A stretch of 64,000 nucleotides of DNA from Ureibacillus aquaedulcis (GTDB taxonomy: Bacteria; Bacillota; Bacilli; Bacillales_A; Planococcaceae). Below are positions 1 through 7,402 of this stretch, piece after piece. The notes under the pieces were generated by a model. The model did not search any database, was not told the DNA's origin, and saw only the letters and a program-made list of their open reading frames with translations. The stretch lies in contig NZ_JAUHTQ010000001.1 of the NCBI RefSeq assembly GCF_030418165.1, forward strand, positions 248,001-312,000, given 5' to 3'. Position 1 is the first letter of the stretch; every line of letters begins with the position of its first letter. Both the position numbers and the translations under genes were made by a program.

Positions 1-1
1 A

Positions 2-2623
2 GTTGCTTCTGCAATCGTACCAGTAGCTTCAGCTGCTGAATTAAACGATTTCGATTCTGTTGCATCTTGGGCAAAGGACGCTGTTAAATCTCTAGTAGAT
101 TCAGGCGCTGTTCAAGGGGACAACAACGGGAACTTCAACCCAACTAAAGAATTAACTCGTGCACAAGGTGCTGAAATTTTAGCTAAAGTTTTAGATTTAA
201 AAGCAGAAGGAACTGAAGACTATTCTGACGTAACTTCATCAAACTGGTTCTACGACGCAGTTCGTGCAACTTCACCTGAATTATTCATCGGTAACGAAAA
301 AGGTGAATTCAATCCAAACGATAACTTAACTCGTCAAGAAGCTGCAAAAGTTCTTGTAAATGCATTCGAGTTATCTGGATCTGAATCTTTAGATAGCTTC
401 CGTGATGCTTCTAAAGCTGGTAAATGGGCAATCAACTATTTAGAAACTGCTGTTGCTAACGGTGTTATCAACGGTAAAGGTTCTTTATTAGCACCAACTG
501 ACACTATCACTAACCAAGAATTCGCTACTATGGTTAAACGTGCTCAAGACGCTGCTGTACCAGCTGTAACTGCTGTAAGTGCGACTAACACAACTGACCT
601 TAAAGTAACTCTTGGCGGTAACTTAAAAGACGTTACTGTAACTGCTGAAGATTTTGAAGTAACAGTTGACGGAACAAAAGTCTCTTTCACTGTTGAGAAA
701 GTAAGCGAAAAAGAATATACATTAAAACTTTCTAGCGCTTTAGTAGCAGGAGCAAAAGTAGAAGTAGTTGGCTTAAAAGATCTTGATGGTTCAAAAGCTA
801 GCACAACTTATTCTCCAATCTCAATTACAAGTGTTGATGCAGTTGCGACAACAGTTGTAGACAATAAAGATGGTCAAACTTTAAAAATTAAAGCTAACGG
901 CGTTGAAACTACACCTGCAGAATTAGCAGCTCAAGGTTATACTGTATCATTTGTTGCTAGTAAAAATGTATTTGGCGCAGCTGCTTCTACAAGCACAACT
1001 GGTGAGTTAGACGAAGCACAATTAGCTACTTTATTATCTTCTGCTAAACAAACTGACTTCACATACAGAGTATCTGTACAAAAAGACAATGTTGTTGTTA
1101 CTTCTAAAAGTGCAGATGTATTAATTATTGACGCTGATCAAACTGCAGTTTCTGAAATCAAAACTGTAGATCTTGGTGATGTTGCTGCAGTTGGAGTTAA
1201 CAACAATGCAACTTCTGCATCATATACAATTGATACATTAACAGGTAACAAACTTGTTGTTGGTGAAACAGTAGATGTTGAAGGTGTTGTTGCTACACTT
1301 GCTGATGGACGTAACGATATCGACTTAATCGCTACTACAGGTAATGTTAGCTATGAGTCTTCAGACGTTCGTATTGCAACTGTGTCAGGTAACACAATCA
1401 CTGCTAAGGGTGTTGGTACTGTAACAATTAAAGTGAAATCTGGTAACATCTCTAAAGATATTACTTTACAAATTGTTGAAGCTCCACGTAAATTATCTTT
1501 AGCTACAGTAAGTAAATCATCACTTAACTTAGCGCACGGTGCAGCAGTTCCTGTTCTAGTAACATTAAAAGACCAATATGGTGAAACTTTTGGTTCTAAA
1601 ACTGATTTAGTACCAGTAGAAGCAAAGAATACTGCTAACACAGCTATTACTACAACTACTGCTGCTGGTGGTACAGATGACGCTACTAACGGTGAATTCT
1701 ATTACACAATTACAGCTGCAACTGGTGTAACTGGTGCTGGTAAAGTAGAATTCAACCATGCTAATAGTGCTAAACTAGCATCTACTTCTGTAACTGTTGG
1801 AGCTGCAGCTTCTACAACAACATTTAAATTAGAATTAAACAAAAATACTATTAACTTAAACCCAGCTTCTACTGATAGCAAGATTACACTTACTCTTAAT
1901 GAGTATGGTGCAAGTGGTCAATATGTTGGAGCAGCTGACTTAGATGACTATACTGTAGAAATCTTTGATGCTAATGGTACTCCAATTAGTAATATTACTG
2001 GAGCTAACCTTGAAGGTGCAGTAGATAACGGAATCTATGAATTAACAAGACATAATTTAATTGCTGAGAATGCTAATGCTGTTGTTGCGGGTACTACTTA
2101 TCCTTCAATTTCAAACTTTGAAACTGGTACTGGTTTAATTAAAGTTACTGATACTGTATCAGGTGATGTGTATTCAGCTAACTTTACTATTACTGATTCA
2201 GCACCTACAGTTAACTCTGCTACTTTCTTAGATGGTTTTGAAATTAAATCTGGTGTAAACGTTACTGCACCATTATCTACTTTCCTTACTAAAGTAGGAA
2301 CTACTGCTACTGCAGGTGATGGAATTGTGAGATATGAAGTAGATGGAACAGATGCAAATCTAGTACACATGTATTATGAAACAGCAAACACTCCTGATGG
2401 ATACGACTATGGTACAGATGTATACCTTGGAAGACTTGAAACTAACTTTGTGAGCGGTGGTTCAAGTGCAGTTCTTGACTTCACTACGGATGGTAGTGGC
2501 AATGTAACATTCGATGCTACTGCAGATACTACTAACGCAACATTCCAATTTGATGTTGTTAAACGTGGTGCAGCAACTACAGCTTCTTCAGTTGTTAAGA
2601 AAAACATTGTAGTTAAACCATAA
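2..2623 (+). CDS. S-layer protein with N-terminal SLH anchor (5' end outside window)
   Basis: The frame is open from base 2, so the first ATG inside the window is not the start; the true start lies to the left. The first visible residues are the end of a signal peptide (VPVASAAELND), nearly identical to the intact S-layer gene at 26830. Three SLH domains follow (about 30-560), carrying LTRAQ and LTRQE motifs and a weaker ITNQE. A long Thr/Ala/Val-rich beta-sandwich region then runs to the stop, with Big2-like segments. SLH domains bind pyruvylated secondary wall polymer, so the C-terminal part would form the lattice on the cell surface. The junction between anchor and surface part (579-589) holds a word repeated at 11748. 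S-layer identity is firm; the surface domain itself could be a recent replacement. Confidence 0.93.
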   Translation, partial: VASAIVPVASAAELNDFDSVASWAKDAVKSLVDSGAVQGDNNGNFNPTKELTRAQGAEILAKVLDLKAEGTEDYSDVTSSNWFYDAVRATSPELFIGNEKGEFNPNDNLTRQEAAKVLVNAFELSGSESLDSFRDASKAGKWAINYLETAVANGVINGKGSLLAPTDTITNQEFATMVKRAQDAAVPAVTAVSATNTTDLKVTLGGNLKDVTVTAEDFEVTVDGTKVSFTVEKVSEKEYTLKLSSALVAGAKVEVVGLKDLDGSKASTTYSPISITSVDAVATTVVDNKDGQTLKIKANGVETTPAELAAQGYTVSFVASKNVFGAAASTSTTGELDEAQLATLLSSAKQTDFTYRVSVQKDNVVVTSKSADVLIIDADQTAVSEIKTVDLGDVAAVGVNNNATSASYTIDTLTGNKLVVGETVDVEGVVATLADGRNDIDLIATTGNVSYESSDVRIATVSGNTITAKGVGTVTIKVKSGNISKDITLQIVEAPRKLSLATVSKSSLNLAHGAAVPVLVTLKDQYGETFGSKTDLVPVEAKNTANTAITTTTAAGGTDDATNGEFYYTITAATGVTGAGKVEFNHANSAKLASTSVTVGAAASTTTFKLELNKNTINLNPASTDSKITLTLNEYGASGQYVGAADLDDYTVEIFDANGTPISNITGANLEGAVDNGIYELTRHNLIAENANAVVAGTTYPSISNFETGTGLIKVTDTVSGDVYSANFTITDSAPTVNSATFLDGFEIKSGVNVTAPLSTFLTKVGTTATAGDGIVRYEVDGTDANLVHMYYETANTPDGYDYGTDVYLGRLETNFVSGGSSAVLDFTTDGSGNVTFDATADTTNATFQFDVVKRGAATTASSVVKKNIVVKP
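579..589 (+). other. Putative recombination core, left copy (GTGCGACTAAC)
   Basis: This 11-bp word encodes the Ala-Thr-Asn that opens the surface part of the S-layer protein, immediately after the third SLH domain. An identical direct copy lies at 11748-11758, exactly where a headless S-layer gene begins, in the same codon phase. Two tyrosine recombinases lie between them. It is therefore a candidate attachment core (attL). Identity through ordinary gene homology is the competing explanation. Confidence 0.5.
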
Positions 2624-2640
2624 TTTATATTCTTGTAATA

Positions 2641-2677
2641 AAACTCTATGGAGAGAAATCTCTATAGGGTTTTTTTA
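2641..2677 (+). terminator. Terminator of the first S-layer gene
   Basis: A 13-bp stem with G-U pairs and an AGAAAT loop, followed by seven T. It is nearly the same sequence as the terminator of the headless S-layer gene at 13729, so the two genes share their 3' flank. Confidence 0.88.
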
Positions 2678-2905
2678 CTTATTTAATAATAAAGAGTGAA
2701 AGTGCTTATATGTATCGTACGATGCTACGGTGTTTAAATATTCAGCGATTTTCAATTGTATCGTTCCCAAATCAAATTGTGCAGCTTCTCCTGGTATGTA
2801 GCAAAGGTCTAGGTGTTTTACATACAATCGTGTTCTTTCTTCAACGTGTATAATACCTCTAAAGTTGAATTGATGTGTATCGTATGTACAAACAATTCTG
2901 ATCAT
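2675..2905 (-). CDS. Small hypothetical protein (76 aa)
   Basis: An open frame on the reverse strand with mixed, protein-like composition (MIRIVCTYDTHQFNFRG...), opposite in direction to all neighbours. It starts with ATG but has no convincing ribosome site upstream. I recognise no family. It sits between the S-layer terminator and the RadC-like gene. It may be an element-borne small protein or a chance frame; confidence is low. Confidence 0.3.
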   Translation of the reverse strand: MIRIVCTYDTHQFNFRGIIHVEERTRLYVKHLDLCYIPGEAAQFDLGTIQLKIAEYLNTVASYDTYKHFHSLLLNK

Positions 2906-3015
2906 TTAATATAATTACAAAATTAACGACAAGCTTTGTGGAGAGAAGTTTCAGCAGGTATTTTTCTTTTATCGTCATAACAAAACTTTCAAACATATAT
3001 TATTACCTTGATATG

Positions 3016-3050
3016 AGCACTAACATCTTCTACAGGTGTTAGTGCTTTTG
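3016..3050 (+). terminator. Hairpin with T-rich tail upstream of the RadC-like gene
   Basis: AGCACTAACA pairs with GTGTTAGTGCT across a ten-base loop and is followed by TTTTG. It ends about 30 bases before the RadC-like start. It could close the preceding region or act as a leader attenuator. Confidence 0.6.
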
Positions 3051-3080
3051 TATTTACTAAACATTCAAGGAGTGATTTAC

Positions 3081-3545
3081 ATGGAAGAAAATCAAAAAAA
3101 AGTACCTGCAAAACGTTTAGACATTGTGCAAGTGAAATTAGTGAGGGAGAAAACAATGTTGTACAAAAATCGTCGTATTCGTTCCCCGCATGATGCCTAT
3201 GAGTTGATGAAAGAATTTTTAGGTATTGTTGATCGTGAACATTTCATCGTCTTATGCATGGACACGAAGAACCAACCCACATGCATCCAAACAGTCCATA
3301 TTGGTTCTCTCAACTCTAGTATTGTACATCCAAGGGAGGTACTGAAAATGGGAATCCTCTCAAACGCTGCTAGTATTTTAGTAGGGCATAACCATCCCAG
3401 TAATGATACTACTCCTTCTCCAGAAGACATTGCAGTTACGAAACGTTTGATTGAAGCAGGAGAGCTTATTGGTATTGAAGTTATTGACCATCTAATTCTG
3501 TGCGAAGATAACTTCCGTTCACTAAAGGAAGAGGGGTATATGTAG
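3081..3545 (+). CDS. RadC-like JAB/JAMM-domain protein
   Basis: A 154-residue protein made almost entirely of the JAB (JAMM) metalloprotease-like fold of the RadC/UPF0758 family. The motif is complete: H103-x-H105-P, Ser113 and Asp116, which in JAMM enzymes bind zinc. It lacks the helix-hairpin-helix N-terminus of full-length chromosomal RadC (about 225 aa). Short forms like this are common on integrative elements and plasmids. The ATG at 3081 is chosen because CAAGGAG precedes it at good spacing. It heads a same-strand series with the 99-aa gene and the first recombinase. The biochemical role of RadC is not settled. Confidence 0.85.
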   Translation: MEENQKKVPAKRLDIVQVKLVREKTMLYKNRRIRSPHDAYELMKEFLGIVDREHFIVLCMDTKNQPTCIQTVHIGSLNSSIVHPREVLKMGILSNAASILVGHNHPSNDTTPSPEDIAVTKRLIEAGELIGIEVIDHLILCEDNFRSLKEEGYM

Positions 3546-3561
3546 AAAGGGGTGTTCGATC

Positions 3562-3861
3562 ATGCCAGTTGAAAAACGACTATCACAAGTATTAACTAAG
3601 AAACTCGGTTACTATGTTCCAATTCGTGAAATTGGGCATGAAACAATCTCCTTTTACAAAGAAGAGGTAGATCACTTACTTGTACCATCACACATCATCA
3701 ATCACTTAGCTGAACCGATTATCGCTGATAGTGCAAGCTATACAGATGCCGTTGGTAATTACTACTTAGTCATCATCATTGAAACAAGATTACCAGAACC
3801 ATATGAAGTATGGTTGGTCAACGACGAAGTTGTATCTGAATTTTTGGATGCAGTTGATTGA
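3562..3861 (+). CDS. Hypothetical protein next to RadC-like gene (99 aa)
   Basis: A small acidic soluble protein (MPVEKRLSQVLTKKLGYYV...) with AAAGGGG before its ATG, 16 bases after the RadC-like gene and probably cotranscribed with it. There is no signal peptide, membrane segment or Cys. The C-terminus (EPYEVWLVNDEVVSEFLDAVD) suggests a compact alpha/beta fold. I do not recognise a family. Its place beside RadC and an integrase suggests an accessory protein of the element. Confidence 0.7.
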   Translation: MPVEKRLSQVLTKKLGYYVPIREIGHETISFYKEEVDHLLVPSHIINHLAEPIIADSASYTDAVGNYYLVIIIETRLPEPYEVWLVNDEVVSEFLDAVD

Positions 3862-3931
3862 ACAACTCGCGACAATTCTAAAAAGAAACTCACGTCAAAA
3901 GTAAATGATGAAAATAGTGAAATTATGAAGT

Positions 3932-3960
3932 TCATGCCACACATGGTATGAGCTATTTTT
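3932..3960 (+). terminator. Terminator after the RadC-like operon
   Basis: TCATGCCA pairs with TGGTATGA (one G-U) over a four-base loop, then GCTATTTTT. It follows the 99-aa gene by about 70 bases. Confidence 0.6.
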
Positions 3961-4016
3961 GTATGCCTAAAAACTCACGACATTAATATAAAACATGAAA
4001 AGAAAGATAGTGATAC

Positions 4017-4050
4017 GAAGTAGCCTGTAAAAAGTGTTACTTCTTTTTTT
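4017..4050 (+). terminator. Hairpin with T7 just before the first recombinase
   Basis: GAAGTAGC pairs with GTTACTTC, followed directly by seven T and then the ribosome site of the recombinase gene. A terminator this close to a start codon (22 bases) suggests that expression of the recombinase is attenuated, or that it is shielded from read-through. Confidence 0.6.
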
Positions 4051-4071
4051 ATTTTTAGGAGGTGACAAGGG

Positions 4072-4944
4072 ATGCAATCTCAAATAATAAAACGGTTTCA
4101 GACATGGTTAGAAGAGGATGGAAGAGCTACATCAACTGTTTCAAGTTATGTGAATGATGTCAAGAAATTCTGTGAGTATTTGATAGAGAAAGAAGTAGAT
4201 TTAGAAGTACCAATTAGTCGCTTTTACTTCACTAGCTATATGAAACACCTAGAATCGGAGGGAGTGAAGATTAGTACTTGTAATAAAAAGATTAATTCAT
4301 TAAAAGTGTACAATGATTGGCTATTCAAAAATAGAATAGTAGATAATATTTTCATTAGTATCAAAAAATATAAAGTAAAAATTGCCAATGGATCAGAAGC
4401 CGAGGTAAGCATATTAAACGACCAACAGGTAGAACAATTCCTTTTCTATCTAGAAAAAGAAACACAACGCAACAAACTGATTGGCTACCTACTATTGTAT
4501 ACAGGGATTCGAGTGAGTGAACTAGTCTTCATAAAACTAACAGACGTGGATCAATTGACGTCACATCTCACAGTCAGGGGGAAAGGCGGAAAAATTCGAG
4601 AGATTCCCTTGCGGAAAGATGTACTGGTAGTCATGAAACAATATCTCAAGTTTGAACGAAGTCAGAGTAAATTTGCGGAAAGCTCCTACCTACTCCTCAG
4701 TCAACGAGCTGAAAAGATGCACAGAGATGCTGTCAGAAGATGGCTAGAAGAAACAGGCAGTCACCTAGGATTTCACATTCATCCACACATGCTTCGACAT
4801 ACATTTTGTACAAGATTGATTAGAAATGGTGCTGAAATTAGCACCGTTTCAAAACTAGCTGGTCATGCTGGCATCAATATGACAGTGAAATACTACATCA
4901 ATACATCAAAAGAAGAAAAACAAAATGCGGTAGAACTACTATAA
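4072..4944 (+). CDS. Tyrosine recombinase/integrase 1
   Basis: A 290-residue member of the XerC/D-like tyrosine recombinase family, which cuts and rejoins DNA through a covalent phosphotyrosine. The N-terminal ~95 residues form a SAM-like core-binding domain. The catalytic domain has every key residue: R147 (TGIRVSE), the beta-hairpin Lys in GKGGK, H239-x-x-R242 (HMLRH), the late His in GHAG and Tyr275 near the C-terminus. The start is fixed by AGGAGGTGA. The next gene begins 14 bases later, so it heads a three-gene unit. It is only distantly like the recombinase at 9388, so the two may serve different sites or act as a pair. Substrate sites are unknown; the repeats at 579 and 11748 are candidates. 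Confidence 0.95.
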   Translation: MQSQIIKRFQTWLEEDGRATSTVSSYVNDVKKFCEYLIEKEVDLEVPISRFYFTSYMKHLESEGVKISTCNKKINSLKVYNDWLFKNRIVDNIFISIKKYKVKIANGSEAEVSILNDQQVEQFLFYLEKETQRNKLIGYLLLYTGIRVSELVFIKLTDVDQLTSHLTVRGKGGKIREIPLRKDVLVVMKQYLKFERSQSKFAESSYLLLSQRAEKMHRDAVRRWLEETGSHLGFHIHPHMLRHTFCTRLIRNGAEISTVSKLAGHAGINMTVKYYINTSKEEKQNAVELL

Positions 4945-4957
4945 GAAAGGTGAAATA

Positions 4958-5347
4958 ATGAAAATTATTCAATGTATAAGTGATATTGAGTATCTTAAAT
5001 CTGAAAACAAGCTCCCTAAACCACTAATAAATGAGATCGAACAAGACTTATTAGCTATATACGAAGCTGAACCAGATGATGTTTATTTATTGAATTTTCG
5101 ATTGCCATTAGTGCAAGCTCTTTTTATTTTCGAAGCAGGTGATAATGTACTAGCTATTCTTAATGACCCTTTTACAAGAGAATATGTAGAAGAAATTACG
5201 GTAGATGATGTTAAATATTATCGATGTGGTTTACGAAAAGGACTGTCTATGCAACTCTACTATTCATTAAAGAATATTCATAATGAGGAAACGGAGGAAT
5301 GGCTTAGTGAACAAGTAGTATGGAATGAAGGGATTAGTGACCTATAA
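4958..5347 (+). CDS. Hypothetical protein cotranscribed with recombinase 1 (129 aa)
   Basis: A soluble acidic protein (MKIIQCISDIEYLKSENKL...) with AGAAAGGTGAAATA before its ATG. Its stop codon overlaps the start of the next gene (TAATG), so the two are translationally coupled. No family is recognised. The coupling to a DUF960 protein and an integrase suggests a joint accessory role, possibly in controlling recombination, but nothing in the sequence proves it. Confidence 0.75.
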   Translation: MKIIQCISDIEYLKSENKLPKPLINEIEQDLLAIYEAEPDDVYLLNFRLPLVQALFIFEAGDNVLAILNDPFTREYVEEITVDDVKYYRCGLRKGLSMQLYYSLKNIHNEETEEWLSEQVVWNEGISDL

Positions 5348-5649
5348 TGTTTGGACCTAGTAAACCATTTTACATGACAAGAGCGATTGCAGAGGGATTA
5401 CCAGTTGAACATCAACAATTCATCCTGCGATATCTTTTCGAACATAATCATCAGTTAACGGACTATCTACAAATCTATGATATCTACATTGAGAATGAGC
5501 AACAATGGCTCATTCAACGACAAAATGAACCACAACAAGAAACAATCATCCATGTTGAAATAACAACAGATAAACCAATCAATCGAAAGGTATGGGTGAT
5601 GGATCAAGTAGACCATAACATAATACTGTTTCCTGAAGATTATTTATGA
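5347..5649 (+). CDS. DUF960-like protein (100 aa)
   Basis: The start MFGPSKPFYMTRAIAEGLP and the following EHQQFILRYLFE pattern, then LQIYDIYIENEQQ and a C-terminal KVWVMDQVDHNIILFPEDYL, match what I recall of the DUF960 family of small cytosolic Firmicutes proteins. Such proteins often occur on mobile elements and plasmids and have no known activity. It overlaps the previous stop by one base, with GAAGGGA as ribosome site. The family call rests on remembered patterns only. Confidence 0.7.
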   Translation: MFGPSKPFYMTRAIAEGLPVEHQQFILRYLFEHNHQLTDYLQIYDIYIENEQQWLIQRQNEPQQETIIHVEITTDKPINRKVWVMDQVDHNIILFPEDYL

Positions 5650-5736
5650 GGCTGCAATAAACGTTCCAATTAGTAATTAAAATAAAGTAATTGTGAAATT
5701 GGCAATTTAGAATTTGTATTGAATAGCACACCTTTT

Positions 5737-5775
5737 CCCCATTAACCTTCTTAATCCGAAGGTTGGGGGGTTTTT
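5737..5775 (+). terminator. Terminator of the recombinase 1 operon
   Basis: CCCC plus AACCTTC pair with GAAGGTT plus GGGG across TTAATCC, then TTTTT. The stem is strong and GC-rich for this region. Confidence 0.88.
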
Positions 5776-6394
5776 AAAATTGTTATTAGTTACAATAACT
5801 ACTCCTGTTCTTAAGACTGGCGAAACTAGTGGGCTAAAATGGCATTCTTTCTTTTAGTTAAAATCACATAATCAAATACAGTCTTAAGGTTTATGGGTAA
5901 TCCATTAAATTACTAAAATCTGAACACCTTTTATACATAAGAAATAGCAGGATTACCTTAAGAAATGATTGTTCACAAGATAGACATAATTCATCTTTTT
6001 ATCTAATATCTGATTTTGAAAATTTTTTTTCTATTTTTTTCATTTGTAAATCTCCAGGAAAGATTATGCATCGTTCCTAAAAATAGCTATGTCGTTTTAG
6101 CCCCATAGTCCATAAAATCAAAAAGTTAATAAAATATTCGACTTTTAGAAAAAAATGTAAACTTAAGTGTTGAATTAAGCGTAACAGAAAAGTTGATATC
6201 ATGCTATTTAACGAGATATAGTGTGCTTATTAACAAGTTAACTATCTGTTAAAAAACTATTGGAGGTATTCGAGAATAAAATTATATGCAAAAGATTGAC
6301 CTAAGAGCACAATATAGTGGATTACATGGATATGATTTAGCAGCAGTTAGTATATAGTGCTAATAAAAACGAGGTGAAAATGGAGGTAGAAACG
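5776..6394. repeat. Non-coding interval with two sets of inverted repeats
   Basis: No convincing gene. CTTAAGACTG at 5810-5819 has a perfect inverted copy at 5879-5888. A second longer-range pair is GGGCTAAAA near 5831-5839 and its inverse TTTTAGCCCC near 6095-6104; with flanks about 13 of 15 bases agree. The segment lies between the recombinase operon and the second gene block and may hold recombinase or replication-protein binding sites. It ends with the ribosome site GGAGGT at 6382-6387. Confidence 0.45.
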
Positions 6395-6931
6395 ATGCAA
6401 AATAAAAAAAATGCTTTGAAGAATCGTAAAAACTTAGTAGGGATGACTATTTCTGATGTAAATGAATCTAGTAATAACATAATAGATCAAAATGATAATT
6501 TAGAGCGTACTAATAATCATAGTTTAAGTTTTAAGCAAAAAGATGCTGAATGGTTAGAATCACTTAAAACCATAAAACCTGTGCCGAACCGATCAGTTTC
6601 TTCTGGAGGTTGTTTAGGCGTAGTCAATAGTTCAAATGGAAAACGATTAGTGATTTCCAAAGAAGTCATTCGTAATATAAGCTGTCCAGATAAAATTCTG
6701 TGTTCTATTGACGAGGATAATGCTTTAGTACTTTCGGTTTGCTTTGAGGACTCAAGAGATGGTCATACACTCAAAGGTAAAGATTTTAAAAACGTTATTT
6801 ATAGCGCAGCACTTGTTGAAAAAATTACTGAGATTTTTGAGTTGGACTTTGACAATTGCACAAGTCAAACCGTGGGGAAAGTTGAGAATGTTACGGTGGA
6901 AGATAATATTTATGCCTATATTACAAAATAG
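6395..6931 (+). CDS. Hypothetical protein (178 aa)
   Basis: A soluble protein of unknown family. The ATG at 6395 is preferred because GGAGGT lies seven bases upstream; an ATG at 6380 is possible. Residues 1-55 are polar and Asn/Lys-rich, probably disordered. The later part (CLGVVNSSNGKRLVISKEV... and a C-terminal VENVTVEDNIYAYITK) looks folded. It heads the second gene block of the element, upstream of the 97-aa gene and the large P-loop protein. No function can be assigned. Confidence 0.72.
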   Translation: MQNKKNALKNRKNLVGMTISDVNESSNNIIDQNDNLERTNNHSLSFKQKDAEWLESLKTIKPVPNRSVSSGGCLGVVNSSNGKRLVISKEVIRNISCPDKILCSIDEDNALVLSVCFEDSRDGHTLKGKDFKNVIYSAALVEKITEIFELDFDNCTSQTVGKVENVTVEDNIYAYITK

Positions 6932-7010
6932 AAACCATTTGGAATGTGATACAGAAGTAGTTCGCTCACCAAAAAAATCATAGTTAAATAAAAAAATTGA
7001 GGTGTTTATT

Positions 7011-7304
7011 ATGCAAAATATCTATCAAATTGAAGTCTTTAATCCTTATAGTGACACAGGTCAATGTAAAGCAATCTTACTAACAGAATTATTAACTAGC
7101 CTTAAAACTGAGGGTACTATCGAGTATAAACAGTTTTCGGAAAAAGTGGCCGATGGATGCAAAGAATATTTTAAAATCTCTTTCCAAGAAAGTTCGTTGA
7201 TGACTTCATGGACTCGAATCGATATATTGCTATGTGCAATGTATGATGATGATTATAAATTTCAATCAAAATTCACAGAAAGTATTAGTCAGTTAATTAA
7301 TTAA
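7011..7304 (+). CDS. Hypothetical protein (97 aa)
   Basis: A small soluble protein (MQNIYQIEVFNPYSDTGQC...) with GAGGTG before the ATG at 7011, which is better placed than the GTG three codons earlier. It lies between the 178-aa gene and the P-loop protein, all in the same direction. No domain is recognised. Confidence 0.65.
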   Translation: MQNIYQIEVFNPYSDTGQCKAILLTELLTSLKTEGTIEYKQFSEKVADGCKEYFKISFQESSLMTSWTRIDILLCAMYDDDYKFQSKFTESISQLIN

Positions 7305-7402
7305 AGTGCCATAGGTTATTAAAGCTAAAAGAACATCAATCCAAAATAATAAATGAACAGAGTGAGTGGGGCTAAGCCCCTTCTCAATTAGGGGGAAATA
7401 CA

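Noticed and set aside
544-804. Reverse-strand frames inside the S-layer genes (also near 12088, 28389 and others)
   Set aside because: They follow from the strong codon bias of the S-layer genes and have no ribosome sites.
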